From NCBI RefSeq assembly GCF_030272615.1, contig NC_081410.1, positions 572,769,241-572,829,240 on the forward strand: DNA of 60,000 bases, written 5' to 3'. Shown in pieces: positions 30,901 through 41,259 of the stretch (position 1 is the stretch's first letter; each line of letters starts with the position of its first letter). Both the position numbers and the translations under genes were made by a program. The stretch comes from Cryptomeria japonica. Taxonomy: Eukaryota; Streptophyta; Pinopsida; Cupressales; Cupressaceae. The notes under the pieces are model-generated. The model worked only from the letters and a program-made list of their open reading frames with translations. It ran no database searches and was not told the DNA's origin.

Positions 30901-32943
30901 TTATGTGTTTAACTCAACCTCTACAGCCGGTGACTCAGTGGTCACATCTTTCTTCTTATCCTTAGTGGTCTCTCTATCAACCACAACATTAACTTCCTGA
31001 GTATCTACATTTACATTATACAAAATTTTTGATTCAAGGTTTGTATCTTCTACCGGAGTCTCCATACTCTCAGTTGCTGGTTGATTTGCAGTAGTGTCTA
31101 CCGGTGGAGTATCTGAAAGAGGTGGGGGCATATTGTTAGTTATTTTTAAACTTGGTGGTCCACCTACCTTTCCTTTACCCTTGTCTCTATCCTTTTGATA
31201 TACTCTGATAGTTTTAGGTCTGAGTAATTCTTCCTCTTTTTCTTTCTCCACAAAGAAAATATCCCATCCATCAACTGTTTCCTCAGATACTTTAGTTACT
31301 CTGCCAGACATTAATGCTACATGCCGGTGAGCAGTAGAGAATACTGTCTGGTTAGCCTCACTGATTAATTTGTCTATTTCATCAGGTGAGTTAATTGGAT
31401 GCACTGCCAGTAATTTTTCAATTTTAATCTTTTTGTCTAGTTCAACAATAGATAATCTTCTAGCTTCTAATCTCCTATACAAGTCGTTTGGAATTTCATC
31501 AACAATCTGCATCAAAAAAATCTTATATATATCTAAGTGTAGAATTACACTATTCTCTATACTTTCCTTATCATCGATTGATAGTGTATTGTACATTTTA
31601 TTGATGTTCTTCAGCTTACCATCCTCTATAATTTTGCTAAGAAGTTTGTCAATGGGGGCAATAGTTTGTTTCACCTTCTTCTTAGGAGTCATCTTCTTTG
31701 CCAGAGGCCTTACTGCCTGTTGCTTCTGTCTTGTCCTTTTTGGTGTAGGAGAAGGTGCTGGTGAAGGTTTTCTTTTCCTCTCAACTCTCTTGAATACAAT
31801 AGGTATGTCACTTTCTGAAGAAGATCCAATCAGTGAAAGGTGAGTTTCCAGTTGAAGTGCTTCCAACTCACTTTCAGTTATACCAGTTTGTTTTAGCACA
31901 TCTTCCTTGATTTCCTTTGCCTGTTGGGTTCCTTTTCTAATGGTTGCTTCTACCTTCTTAATTATTTTCCTTGATTGTATGGTGCTCTCAATTTTTTCTA
32001 CACTACCAAATACTTTCTCTTCTGGTTCATTAGGAGCTTCAAGGAGGGCTTTTTCATAAGTTTCTATGATGTTATCATCTATCTCATAGCCCATTTCAGT
32101 TATCGAGATGGTTCTAGGGATAACTACCTCCATCCAAATTTCATCTTTCTTGATCACAAAATAGATTTCCTTTTGATACTTATCCACAATAGCTTGTGAT
32201 AGTCTTACTTTGTTCTTCATTCGAGCCTTAAATGCTTGAAACTGCTCATTTATGTTTTTCTCCCTATTCTCTCCCATATTGTTTAATAGTTCTGATAGTT
32301 TCTTTCCTACTAGTATATCAAATCCAAAATCTTTAGCACCAATATCAAGTACTTGTTTGGTTATGTATAGCATCAGATAAACAAGTAAGTTTCCAAATTT
32401 GAATGTCCCCTTTTTGTCTCTTTTGATCTTGCCCAAATTGTCTATCAACTCATCTTTGAGCCATTCACATATGTCTATTCTTGCATTATCATTTACCATA
32501 TCATAGGCACTCTTAATACATAGGCTAGAAACTGAGTTTAATCTATTTGCATGTGTAGCCTTATAACCTAAGATCATATTGATAAATTTGATATTTGTAT
32601 CCTTCACATCATTTACCCTTAGAGATCTCTTATCAAATTTTGTAACGGTTAGGTTTGTCACTAAGTCATTTGAGACCTTCTTAGTTTTGTCAGGTTTGTT
32701 GCTAGTGGCGGGTAACCCTATTACAAATTTTACTGCTTCTTTTGTGATTTTATGAATAGAGTCTAACCGGAAGAATTCACCATGTACTCTGATTAACACA
32801 ATCCTTATGATATCCTTGGGGAAATCTGGGATACTAAGTATTTCAGTGAAACCTAGGGTTTCTACTATCTTATGTTCAGGTTTGACATTTCTGGATTCAT
32901 CACAGATTACAGTCTCATGCATATTTTTTAATTTCATCATCAC
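30901..32943 (-). CDS. GO-2 ORF2, 680 open codons, conserved protein of unknown function
   Basis: Residues 20-90 read VKPEHKIVETLGFTEILSIP, then KITKEAVKFVIGLPA. Residues 107-200 are the best conserved: LRVNDVKDTNIKF, ILGYKATHANRLNSVSSLC, DICEWLKDELIDNLGKIKRD, KFGNLLVYLMLYI. A basic patch at 385-428 (KRVERKRKP, PKRTRQKQQ, KKMTPKKKVK) looks like a bipartite nuclear localisation signal. Residues 430-590 form a second conserved unit ending DGWDIFFVEKEKEEE. The tail (600-680) is acidic and Pro/Thr-rich. The true N-terminus (MASSSTPEF) lies upstream at 33142, out of frame. I see no enzyme motif. A remote link to the putative plant transposon protein domain (PF20167-like, pattern of VR-FY-NL then AIN-LLGLP) is possible but weak. 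Confidence 0.8.
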   Translation of the reverse strand: MMMKLKNMHETVICDESRNVKPEHKIVETLGFTEILSIPDFPKDIIRIVLIRVHGEFFRLDSIHKITKEAVKFVIGLPATSNKPDKTKKVSNDLVTNLTVTKFDKRSLRVNDVKDTNIKFINMILGYKATHANRLNSVSSLCIKSAYDMVNDNARIDICEWLKDELIDNLGKIKRDKKGTFKFGNLLVYLMLYITKQVLDIGAKDFGFDILVGKKLSELLNNMGENREKNINEQFQAFKARMKNKVRLSQAIVDKYQKEIYFVIKKDEIWMEVVIPRTISITEMGYEIDDNIIETYEKALLEAPNEPEEKVFGSVEKIESTIQSRKIIKKVEATIRKGTQQAKEIKEDVLKQTGITESELEALQLETHLSLIGSSSESDIPIVFKRVERKRKPSPAPSPTPKRTRQKQQAVRPLAKKMTPKKKVKQTIAPIDKLLSKIIEDGKLKNINKMYNTLSIDDKESIENSVILHLDIYKIFLMQIVDEIPNDLYRRLEARRLSIVELDKKIKIEKLLAVHPINSPDEIDKLISEANQTVFSTAHRHVALMSGRVTKVSEETVDGWDIFFVEKEKEEELLRPKTIRVYQKDRDKGKGKVGGPPSLKITNNMPPPLSDTPPVDTTANQPATESMETPVEDTNLESKILYNVNVDTQEVNVVVDRETTKDKKKDVTTESPAVEVELNT

Positions 32944-33142
32944 CTAGTTCATCAATATGAAAATGTATATACATTCTAGGGTATTTAGCATGTACTACTC
33001 CTTTAGGGATTCGAGAGAATGCACCTATGCTATCATCTTTCTTAGCAATTTCAGGAACTAGTTGAAAAATGGGTCTAGGTCACTTAACAACTTCAACAAC
33101 AGTAGGGTTTGCAATAAATTCAGGAGTGGATGAAGATGCCAT
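32944..33142 (-). pseudogene. GO-2 ORF2 N-terminal segment, frameshifted
   Basis: ATG at 33142 gives MASSSTPEFIANPTVVEVVK, a stop, then PRPIFQLVPEIAKKDDSIGAF and YIHFHIDELGDDE. It matches the start of ORF2 in GO-1 and, less closely, GO-3. One stop and one indel separate it from the 680-codon part. Confidence 0.85.
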
Positions 33143-33486
33143 AGCTATAAATACCTCAATCTACCTTAAGGATGAATGCCTTGATGGATTGCTTCACTTC
33201 TTTTCTTTGAGTACCTTCGCTTGGGAATTTTCACACTCTCAAAGATTTCAATGCTCGGTGAATGAAAAAGGAGCCAAAACACTTGCTTTATAATGTTATT
33301 TTCACCAACTACCACATTTAATGCTTGTTGATTAAGTCACAACTTAAGTCATCTGCCAGTATAGAAGTAATTTCAACTTCTCACCATCAACTGAGGGAAT
33401 AATAGCATGTTTTTCATTTTGTTGCTAAACCCCCAAAAGAATTTTCTTCAGTTAGATGAAGAGTCTCCTACTGGTGGAGTGTTACT
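33143..33486 (-). promoter_or_regulatory. GO-2 spacer with probable internal promoter (TATA box 33286-33292)
   Basis: On the minus strand CATTATAAAGCAAG lies 150 bases before the ORF2 ATG, as in GO-1, and is followed by TTCACCGAGCATT. The rest of the spacer is less alike. Confidence 0.5.
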
Positions 33487-34484
33487 CTATTCTACTGGTG
33501 GAGGAGTAATCATATCAACATTCTGATCTGACTTTCTAATCCATTGTTTTGAAAATTCTTGCTTTACCTCTTCAACTTTTTCTTTACCTTTCAAACTAGG
33601 ACCTTTGTTATTTGTCGGTGATGCCTTACTTCTACAAAATTTAGCAATACATCCAATCTTGTTATAGGCATAACAAGTGCCCAAATCTTCCACAAACATA
33701 ACATCTCACATTCATTCTGCAATTTTCTTAATTATGACCAAATTTATTGCATTTAGAACATTGACCGGTGGGTGTATTAGTGTTCTGATAATTTCTAGAT
33801 CTACACTGATTTTCTCTATGACCATACCTGCTACAGTTAAAGCATTTTCCATTAAACTTGTAAGTAGTAAGTTGTCTTACCGGTTTTCTATGATCATTAT
33901 TGTTTGCAGTATCGAAGCTTTCACCAACCAAGGCCATTTGTATCACCATTAGGTTTCTGATTCTTCAACATGTCACCAAGTTCTTCTGAACTTTTCTTGA
34001 ATCTTTCCTTGTGATGATTTGCAGTAGTTAGTTCACTTTCCAGGATTCCTTTCTATCTTATGAGTTTAGTTCTATCATTTTATGTGTGCATCAGATCTAT
34101 CTTCAACATATCATTTTCATGACTAAGTCTTGTGTTTTCATTTCCAGCATCATTTAGTCTTCTAGCCAAGTCTTCTTCATTCTTCTTTCTATCTTCAATT
34201 TCTTTACAAAATCTCATAGTCATATCCTGCATCTCATTTTGTGTTGTACTGAGCTCTTGTCTTAGCTTGTTTACCAGATCATTAAGAGTTTCCTTTTCAT
34301 CATTCTCATTCTGCATCTTTTCACAAAGTTCTCTTCTCTTATTTTTTGTAATGGTAAGATTTAATTGAAGTGCTTGAATGATATCCTAAGTAGCCTTTAG
34401 ATCATCTTCAAGTTTGATATTCTTCACCTTTTCTGCATCATAGTCTGAAAGAGTTGTTTTCAATTGTTCTCTCAAGTTTTCCAT
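33487..34484 (-). pseudogene. GO-2 gag: coiled coil plus four zinc knuckles, lightly broken
   Basis: ATG 34484, MENLREQLKTTLSDYDAEKV. The coiled coil runs through 34316-34080 (LNDLVNKLRQELSTTQNEM). Knuckles: CFNCSRYGHRENQC near 33840, CSKCNKFGHN (interrupted by a stop) near 33755, one degenerate near 33700, and CYAYNKIGCIAKFC near 33670 with one Cys and the His changed. It ends at a stop at 33487. Few stops compared with GO-1. Confidence 0.87.
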
Positions 34485-34540
34485 CTCTATCGGTGACAAG
34501 ATCTTCCTCAAGATGTTAGGCTTCTGAAAATAGAGGACCA

Positions 34541-34555
34541 GGCTCTAATACCAAT
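34541..34555 (-). other. GO-2 primer-binding site
   Basis: ATTGGTATTAGAGCC on the minus strand directly after the 5' LTR; tRNA-Met type with one change. Confidence 0.88.
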
Positions 34556-35338
34556 TGTTAGGATTCCCAAAGATACTGAGAGGGGGGGGTGAATCAGTAT
34601 CTAACCAGTTTATAAATTTACTTGACTTAAACATGAAAAGCATATTAAAACTGTGTACCGGTAAATAAGAAATAATGCAGTAAACAAGAATAGAAACAAC
34701 CACATGAGAAGCACACCGTAACATAGTATTTTAATGAGGAAACCTGGTGTGGGAAAAACCTTGGTGGGATTTGTAACCCACAATATTCGTTTACTAGTCA
34801 ATAAGGGAATATTACTCTTATAATAGAGGCCTGCACATGTAGGAAGGCCAAGTGCCTAGAGCTCACTGCTTAATTACAAAAGAAGTCATACTGACTTACA
34901 AAATGGATTATATTAATCCAATGTCTTGTATTGCTTCAGATTAGCATCTACTATGCCAGATCCGGTACCGGTTTAAGCTCTGCTACATACATAAACCCTT
35001 AACCTATAATTCGCTTATTTGGTCTGCTTATCTCGCATCCTATCACATATCCTTTCTTTTACAAAATGATATCATACATATATGAGTCATATTACAACTT
35101 GCCATGTTGGCTTACAATGATTTTACAATTAATTACAAAATACATTTCAAACAAAATTCATGTCAGCTAGGGTGCCGGTATCCTTCCTTTCACTGCCGGT
35201 GTTCTGAGTGTCGGTGTAGAGTTTGTTGTTGCCAGTGTTAGTATCCTATCTTGCCAGTATCACATGATTGCAAGTTTGCCATCAATGAAAAAACCTTCAA
35301 TCACTACAATTTCTCATTGGAGTGTCCATTTGCTAGCA
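34556..35338 (-). repeat. GO-2 5' LTR (right)
   Basis: Collinear with 29305-30090, only three bases shorter, with scattered single-base differences and TTTGCTAGCA at the end in place of TTTGCCAACA. Confidence 0.95.
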
Positions 35339-35756
35339 GTAATTTGGCATAGAAGATGTTGTCTTAACATTTCACACTTCTCTGGATTGTTGTCTTAAGT
35401 TTTATGTAGTCAGTGAGGCTCCTATTGTGATTGAGCAGTGTGCTCTAGGCTATAAGCCTTCCTGCAAGTGCAAGCCCCTCATATTATGTAATATCTCTTC
35501 ATATGGCTAGTGGATTGATATTGTGGGTCACAAATCCCATCATGGTTTTTCCTCTTTGAGGTTTTCCATGTATAAATATGTGTGTTATGATTCTCATCTA
35601 TGTGTTTGGCTTATTGATTTCTTTACTCTTTCAATTCTATGTGTATTGGTATACTAGTTGGTGTATGAATGTTTTAATAAGGCTAAAATCTACTATTCTG
35701 GTATAACATTGATTCACCCCCCCCACCCCCCCCCCTCAGTGTTATTCATTTCAACA
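35339..35756 (+). repeat. GO-3 5' LTR, second part (TSD copy GTAAT at 35339-35343)
   Basis: Continues 29304 and ends CATTTCAACA before the primer site. Holds the shared modules GAGCAGTGTGCTCTAGGC (35433-35450), CTTCCTGCAAGTGCAAG, and GATTCA followed by two C runs (35711-35735). Confidence 0.88.
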
Positions 35757-35771
35757 ATTGGTATCAGAGCC
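35757..35771 (+). other. GO-3 primer-binding site
   Basis: ATTGGTATCAGAGCC, an exact match to the tRNA-Met type site. Confidence 0.9.
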
Positions 35772-35824
35772 TTGTGCCTTAGAGGAAGTTTAATAGCTTG
35801 AGGAAGATCCTGAAACCAAAATCC

Positions 35825-36867
35825 ATGAATATGACCTTGGAGAAGCAACTTGAGATGGCATTGAAGATTATCATATTGAAAGGTTAAAGAACTTGAAGCT
35901 ACAAGATGAATTAAATTATGCCAAGGAATTCATTCTTTTCCTACAAGAGAGTCTATCATCTGTTCAAGCTAGAAGGAAGGAACTTTTGCAAAATCAGGAT
36001 GATGAAGAGAAAGATGCACTTAAGGAACAATCCCAGAAATTGAGTCAAGAAAATATGCTTATGAAGAATGAAATGCAACTTATAACTATGAGGATGTCTA
36101 AGGAGATTTAGGATATAAATAAAAAGGAAGAAAAACTTGTTGTATCCTCGAAGAACAAATTTGAAGAGTGTGGTAGGTTGGTTCATGAAAATGATATGTT
36201 GAGAATTGATTTGGTACAATCCCAGAGTAATGAGCAAGAGCTTGAGAGACAAATGACAATACTAAGAGAATATTTAACTACTACAAGTGAATACAAAGAA
36301 AAATTCAAGATCAACTCAGCATAACTTGATGAGTTATTGAAGAGACAGAGGTAGATTAGAGATTCTTGTGGACTTGGATTTGAGCAAGGAAAAAGTCCCA
36401 ATACTGCTAAAGAAGATCAAAACCATAAGGCACCGGTAAGACAATTCAATTATTATAGTTTCAATGGTAGATGTTTTGTTTGCAATATATTTTGTCACTT
36501 GGCTAGGCAATGTAGAAATAGAGAAAATCAAAAGCTCGATTCTGCTCCCAGTAAATGTTCTAAAAGTAATAAGTTTGGTCATAAGATAGAAGATTGTAGA
36601 ATGAATGTAAAATCCTATGCTTGTGGAAAATATGGACATATAGCTAATCAATGCAGATCAAGTAATGTCATCAGTTTTAGCAAAGTAATTCAAAAGAACA
36701 ATGTTACATGTTATGCATGTAATGAAGTTGGCCATAGTGCTAAATTTTGTAGAAGTAGAAATCCATCAGTTAGTAATGGAGGATTAAATGAAAAAGGAAA
36801 AGAGAAAGTGAAATCTGACAAGTTCATACTCAGAGATGGGTTAGGAAGACTGAAGGACAATCATTAG
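35825..36867 (+). pseudogene. GO-3 gag: coiled coil plus four zinc knuckles
   Basis: MNMTLEKQLEMALK at 35825 starts the frame. The coiled coil at 35893-36111 (LSQENMLMKNEMQLITMRMSKEI) matches NEMQDMTMRFCKEIED in GO-2. Four knuckles follow: CFVCNIFCHLARQC near 36473 (His spacing kept), CSKSNKFGHKIEDC near 36560, SYACGKYGHIANQC near 36615 (first Cys now Ser) and a complete CYACNEVGHSAKFC near 36710. Stops at 35884, 36109, 36322 and 36352 break it. Confidence 0.86.
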
Positions 36868-37312
36868 ATGGAAAAGTCTCGATTACTTATCTGACAGAAG
36901 AGGCTTCTCCTCCACCGATAGGAACCTCTTCCGATATCTAAGGCTGATACCTTAGGGGTAGGCAAAACTCATGTAGATGTTGCATATGCCTCTAGAAGAG
37001 GTTCTAGAAGATGTTCCAGATATTGGAGAAGATTATCTAGCATGGATATGTTCTAAGCGAGATCTGGTATCTTTCACCAGTAGTCATTTATGTCAATGAA
37101 AGATTAGGGTTTTTCTCTAAGGTTAAAAGGTTGAATACACTTCATTCTTAATCACCCTGCATTCAGAGAAATTTCAGAGCAATTTCAGAGTGACTAAGTG
37201 CGATCAAAGGCTATTCAGAGGAAATCAAATTTCTTAAGCGATTTCATCGGCCTCAAGAAAAATTTGTTGAAGGTTTTCACCAAGAGAAATCAAAAGGTAT
37301 TTATCTTTAAAC
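36868..37312 (+). other. GO-3 gag-ORF2 spacer
   Basis: Non-coding. CATTTATGTC near 37085 is the only weak counterpart of the TATA box of GO-1 and GO-2. No TTCACCGAGC block is seen. Confidence 0.5.
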
Positions 37313-40300
37313 ATGGAAGTGAGGTAATCTTCTATTCCTATTTTTTTTGCAAACCCAACAATCATGGAGGTCAAGGACTGCTCCAGGCCAATTTTCAAGT
37401 GGTATCCACATGTGGCTACCCTAGAAGATTCGGTTGGAGCATTTTCTCACATTTCAAAATGAGTTATGTATGTAGAGTATGTTAGGGCATATATTCATTA
37501 TCATATAGAGGACTTTGAAACTTTTGAAATCAAGGGAATATATATGAGTGAGATAATGGGAGAATCTAGAAAGATCAAACTGACATACAAACATATTGAA
37601 AACTTAGGATTCACATACATTCTAGACATTATGAAGTTCGAGGATGAGATAATTAGATATGTACTAAGTAGAGTACATGGGGAATTTATGTGGTTGAACA
37701 AACCTTACAAAATTATCAAGGAAGCCATCTAGACTATTACTAGTTTGCCATTGTTAGGGAAACACCGAGACAAGAAAGTTTTAAATGATTTCATGAGGAA
37801 TATCACCAGTGCTACATCTGATAAAAGATCCATGAAGGTGAGCACTATCACTGACATGAACATCAAATTTGGTAGCATGATTATCGGATATAAGGTAACT
37901 CAGTCAAACTGACTGAATTCTATTTCTAGTTCATGCATTTTGGCTGCATACAAAATGATTAGAGATAATGTAAAATTAGATCTATGTGGTTGGATGCTTG
38001 ATGAATTGTTAATAAACTTAAGGAAGATTAAGGGTGAGAAGAAGGGAATTTTCCAATATGGTAACTTGCTAGTTTGCCTAATGTTATATTTTCTGAATGA
38101 TACACCTAGTTCTAGAAAGAGACAATGGGCAGATTTTGATATTCCAGTAGGAAGACAATTGAAACAATCAATTGCTACATTAGGAAGATAGAGAGATGAT
38201 AAGGTATGTGAGTATTTTCAAGCATTTCAAAAATCTATGAGGTCTAGGGTAAGGGTACCCAAGCATATTGTAGAAAAGTACTCTATCGACATATGTTTTA
38301 TGGTAAAGAAGCATGAGACTCTCATGGAAGTAGTTAAGCCTCGAAAGATCTAGATTGAAGAAATGGGCTATGAGGTAGATGCACTGATTCTTGATGCCTA
38401 TGCAAAAATACTAATTGATGCAAAAATGGATGAGGTAGAGAAGCCCTGTGGTACTACACAATAGAAAACTCAAGAGGTTGAAAAAGAGTTCAACCGGAAG
38501 AAAAGAGAGAAGTAAGAAGGAAAAGAAAGTAAATTTGTGATGAAGGTTTCAAAGGATATTTAGGCAGTAATTGATGTTGTTTCGAAGAAAGGCAGAAAGA
38601 GGAAGGATCTGGAAGTCATATTGAGCCTGTTACTGCATAATTTGAATTAGAGGATGACACATCATTAGCATTCAAAAGGGTTGTTAGGAAGAAACTGGAA
38701 GAAACAAAGGCAAAAGAAAAGAAGCAACCAGTTAGGAAGGTTACAATCAAGCTACCGACACATAAGCAAACACCTGAAGCTACACCAACAACTACATCTG
38801 GTACTACCAAGATGAAGAAGAAGAAGAATGGCACTGATTCTGGTAAGGATTCACCTAAAACTTGTACAGAATTGGTAGATGAAATCACTAAAGATGGCAT
38901 GTTGAAGAATGTTCAATTTTATTATGAAAACTTAGAGGATGATGAACAAAGAGAGGTAGACAAAGCAGTCCTATTATACTTAGATATTTATAAGAAATCT
39001 TTAATAGAGAGATAAAATCAAATTCCAGCTAAGTTATATAATATATTAGATGCTAGAAGATTATCATCTATGTAAGAAGATAAATACATTAAAGTTCAAG
39101 AACTATTATCTATATGTGTTACTATAGCCCCAGATGAAATGGAAAAGACACTTGAGGTAGAAGACATAAAAGTTTTCAATAGTAAACATAGGATAACTAT
39201 CCTGATGCCAAGGAGAGTGAATGAAACAATAAAGGAAACTCCAAAAGCATGGGTTAATTGTTTTGGAGAAAATAGAGGATTCCTTACTTCACCGTAAATC
39301 AAGAAAGAAACTGTAGATGCCCCGATTGAAGGAAAAGGAAAGGGGATTATGGGTACTTCACCCTCAGCTCTGAAAAAATATTAAGATAGTGGAAATTGAG
39401 CCACTGGTAAATATAGATGTATACACAAATACTAAGATACCAATTAATACTAAGAACAAACAGGCTAATATTGTACATGATACTAATATTGAGGACAATT
39501 GTCCTCCGGATACAAATGTACAGGTTGAGGTTATTGTTCCTATAGAGGAACCAATAGTTACACTGACTGCACCAAGTAGAAAAGCCACTAATGCAAGTGA
39601 GGAGGTTATAAAGGATAAAACATTAGAGGAGAAAATAGGGGAATCCGACAGAGAACAGAGTGTTGATCCATCATTATTGTCAATTTACACTTCTTGGGTG
39701 AAAATGAAAACCATCACAGAAATGAGTCCCACTGAACTGATGATGATGGCTGCACAAAAACTAATGAAGGAGGGATCCATAGACAAAGGGATTATAGATC
39801 AATCAATCACTATTCTACACAGATTGGTCCTAGAGTGTAAGATTGAAAATAAAGCAAGCCCATCCGACAAGCTTAAGATAATCACTGAGCATATATCAAA
39901 AGACCTCCAATCCTTACAACAAATCTCAAACTGACAAGCACTAGAAATATTTACTCGGGGTAAGAGAGATGCTTTTGACTAGATTATTAAAACAAAGAAG
40001 AAAAATATTGAGGAGAAGCTAATCCTAATAAAAAATTCTTTGAAAGAATGTACAAATATATATAGGGTATGTTGTAATACTGAAATACTTACAACAAATG
40101 TAGATAAAAAGAGATTGAGGAGAAAATTGCAAGTATTGCTAACTCTTTTGATGGATTAATTTCATTGACTACATCAATTGATGGTCAAATTTTGACTTTG
40201 GAGAACCAAATTTATGCTCTTGAAAAGGAAAGAGACAAAATAATTAGAAGAGCTAGAAGTCTGATAGGCTTGGTGAGTCCCTAGTTGGATTCATCTATGT

Positions 40301-40330
40301 ACATAAGAAAGAATGCATGGATATGATTGG
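37313..40330 (+). pseudogene. GO-3 ORF2, diverged and broken
   Basis: Same order as GO-1 and GO-2: FFANPTIMEV, RPIFKWYPHV, DSVGAF and YIHYHIED near the start; IENLGFTYILDIMKF and GEFMWLNKPYKI; then IKFGSMIIGYKVTQSN, LNSISSSCILAAYKMIRDNVKLD and WMLDELLINLRKIKGEKKG with YGNLLVCLMLYF (37860-38095); a Lys/Arg-rich stretch near 38670-38830; the second domain (38850-39290), whose ending is less alike; an acidic tail (39389-39650); and the coiled coil near 40000-40260. About ten stops and some frameshifts break it. The match to the others is strongest in 37560-38100. Confidence 0.8.
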
Positions 40331-40698
40331 AAAACCCATATCGGCAGAGGTAAATGACAAAGATTCTTTTACACATTTATTGACTCGACTTGTATCTATT
40401 TCTGGCACATTCAAAACCAGCTGGGATACTTATGTCGAGTTACTGGAGAAGGCTTATCCAGAAATTTTGAAGTTGTTCAAGCTCCGGTAAGATTATTTTG
40501 GGGATATTCATTATACAATTCTTATTCTTTGACATTCTATTTTTCTTAATGGCATTGATGTCAAAGGGGGAGTAGTATGGATGTAAAAAATATATAAAAG
40601 AGTTGCATACATTAGGGGGAGATATAGAGTTTTGGTGTTTTTGGAGATCTGGAGAATGTTGTATATTCAACTCAGGGGGAGTGGGGTCAGATGAAACT
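40331..40698 (+). other. GO-3 3' region with purine tracts; LTR missing
   Basis: GGCATTGATGTCAAAGGGGG at 40551-40570 is the upstream tract. TAGGGGGAGAT (40613-40623) and CAGGGGGAGTGGGG (40673-40686) are further purine tracts. The expected LTR start TGTTGGCAC is absent. Confidence 0.7.
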
Positions 40699-41084
40699 TG
40701 TATATCGTGAAAATGGATAAAACAATATTGAAAGACTAAATAGATTCAACCACAAAACCCTAGCCTAACAACAACAAAGATCCACCATATCATATGAAGA
40801 TTACCTAAGACAATGCAAATCAAATAAAATCACAAAGATTATACAATCACATGTCCAATAGGGTTTGGATCTCCATTCTTCCTATCTCCATTGATCTTGC
40901 TTGATATATTTGCTCTCAGATTTTATGTGTGCACATGAGCTCAACAAAGAATGGAAATGTGGTTGCAAGTAGGCTTGATCGCATATGAAAGTTTGAAAGC
41001 ATAGTCAAGGGGTCGAATAGAATGATTAGGATTGAATACAATGATTAGGATTATTGAATAGGGTTGATAATGAAGGAAACATCT

Positions 41085-41094
41085 CCTTATATAG
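41085..41094 (-). promoter_or_regulatory. TATA box in Gy-1 LTR
   Basis: CTATATAAGG on the minus strand, about 370 bases into the LTR. Confidence 0.5.
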
Positions 41095-41259
41095 AAGATA
41101 TTGTAAGAATTGGAGGGATAAGATTAAGAGGTGTAAAAGACAAATGGTTGGCTATGATTAGAGGGTAGGTACAGGAAATAAGAAAATAATGAGAGGGTAG
41201 GTAGTGTATGAATTAAGAGATGAATGACATTTGTCATGGGTAGAAAAGGCTAATGAATG

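Larger units (their letters stand above)
29305..35338 (-). mobile_element. GO-2: full-length gag/ORF2 LTR element, minus strand, best-preserved ORF2
   Basis: 6,034 bp, LTRs 29305-30090 and 34556-35338, TSD GTAAT at 29300-29304 and 35339-35343. Interior as in GO-1: gag then ORF2, no enzymes. LTR ends resemble those of GO-1 (AGGATTCCCAAAGATACTGAG against the GO-1 end with a 10-base difference), so both belong to one subfamily in opposite orientation. As an innermost insertion it should be among the younger elements, and ORF2 still has 680 open codons. Confidence 0.95.
28781..40698 (+). mobile_element. GO-3: third gag/ORF2 LTR element, split by GO-2, 3' LTR not seen
   Basis: 5' LTR in two parts (28781-29304 and 35344-35756), primer site 35757-35771, gag 35825-36867, ORF2 37313-40330, and purine tracts to 40690. 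No 3' LTR follows: the text runs straight into the gypsy LTR at 40699. ORF2 is clearly homologous to that of GO-1 and GO-2 but much more diverged, so GO-3 is another subfamily. Confidence 0.85.

Noticed and set aside
31370-31843. Plus-strand ORF of 157 codons, and a similar minus ORF at 4999-5550
   Set aside because: Both lie opposite the same part of ORF2 (basic patch and second domain) in GO-2 and GO-1; they are shadows of that gene.
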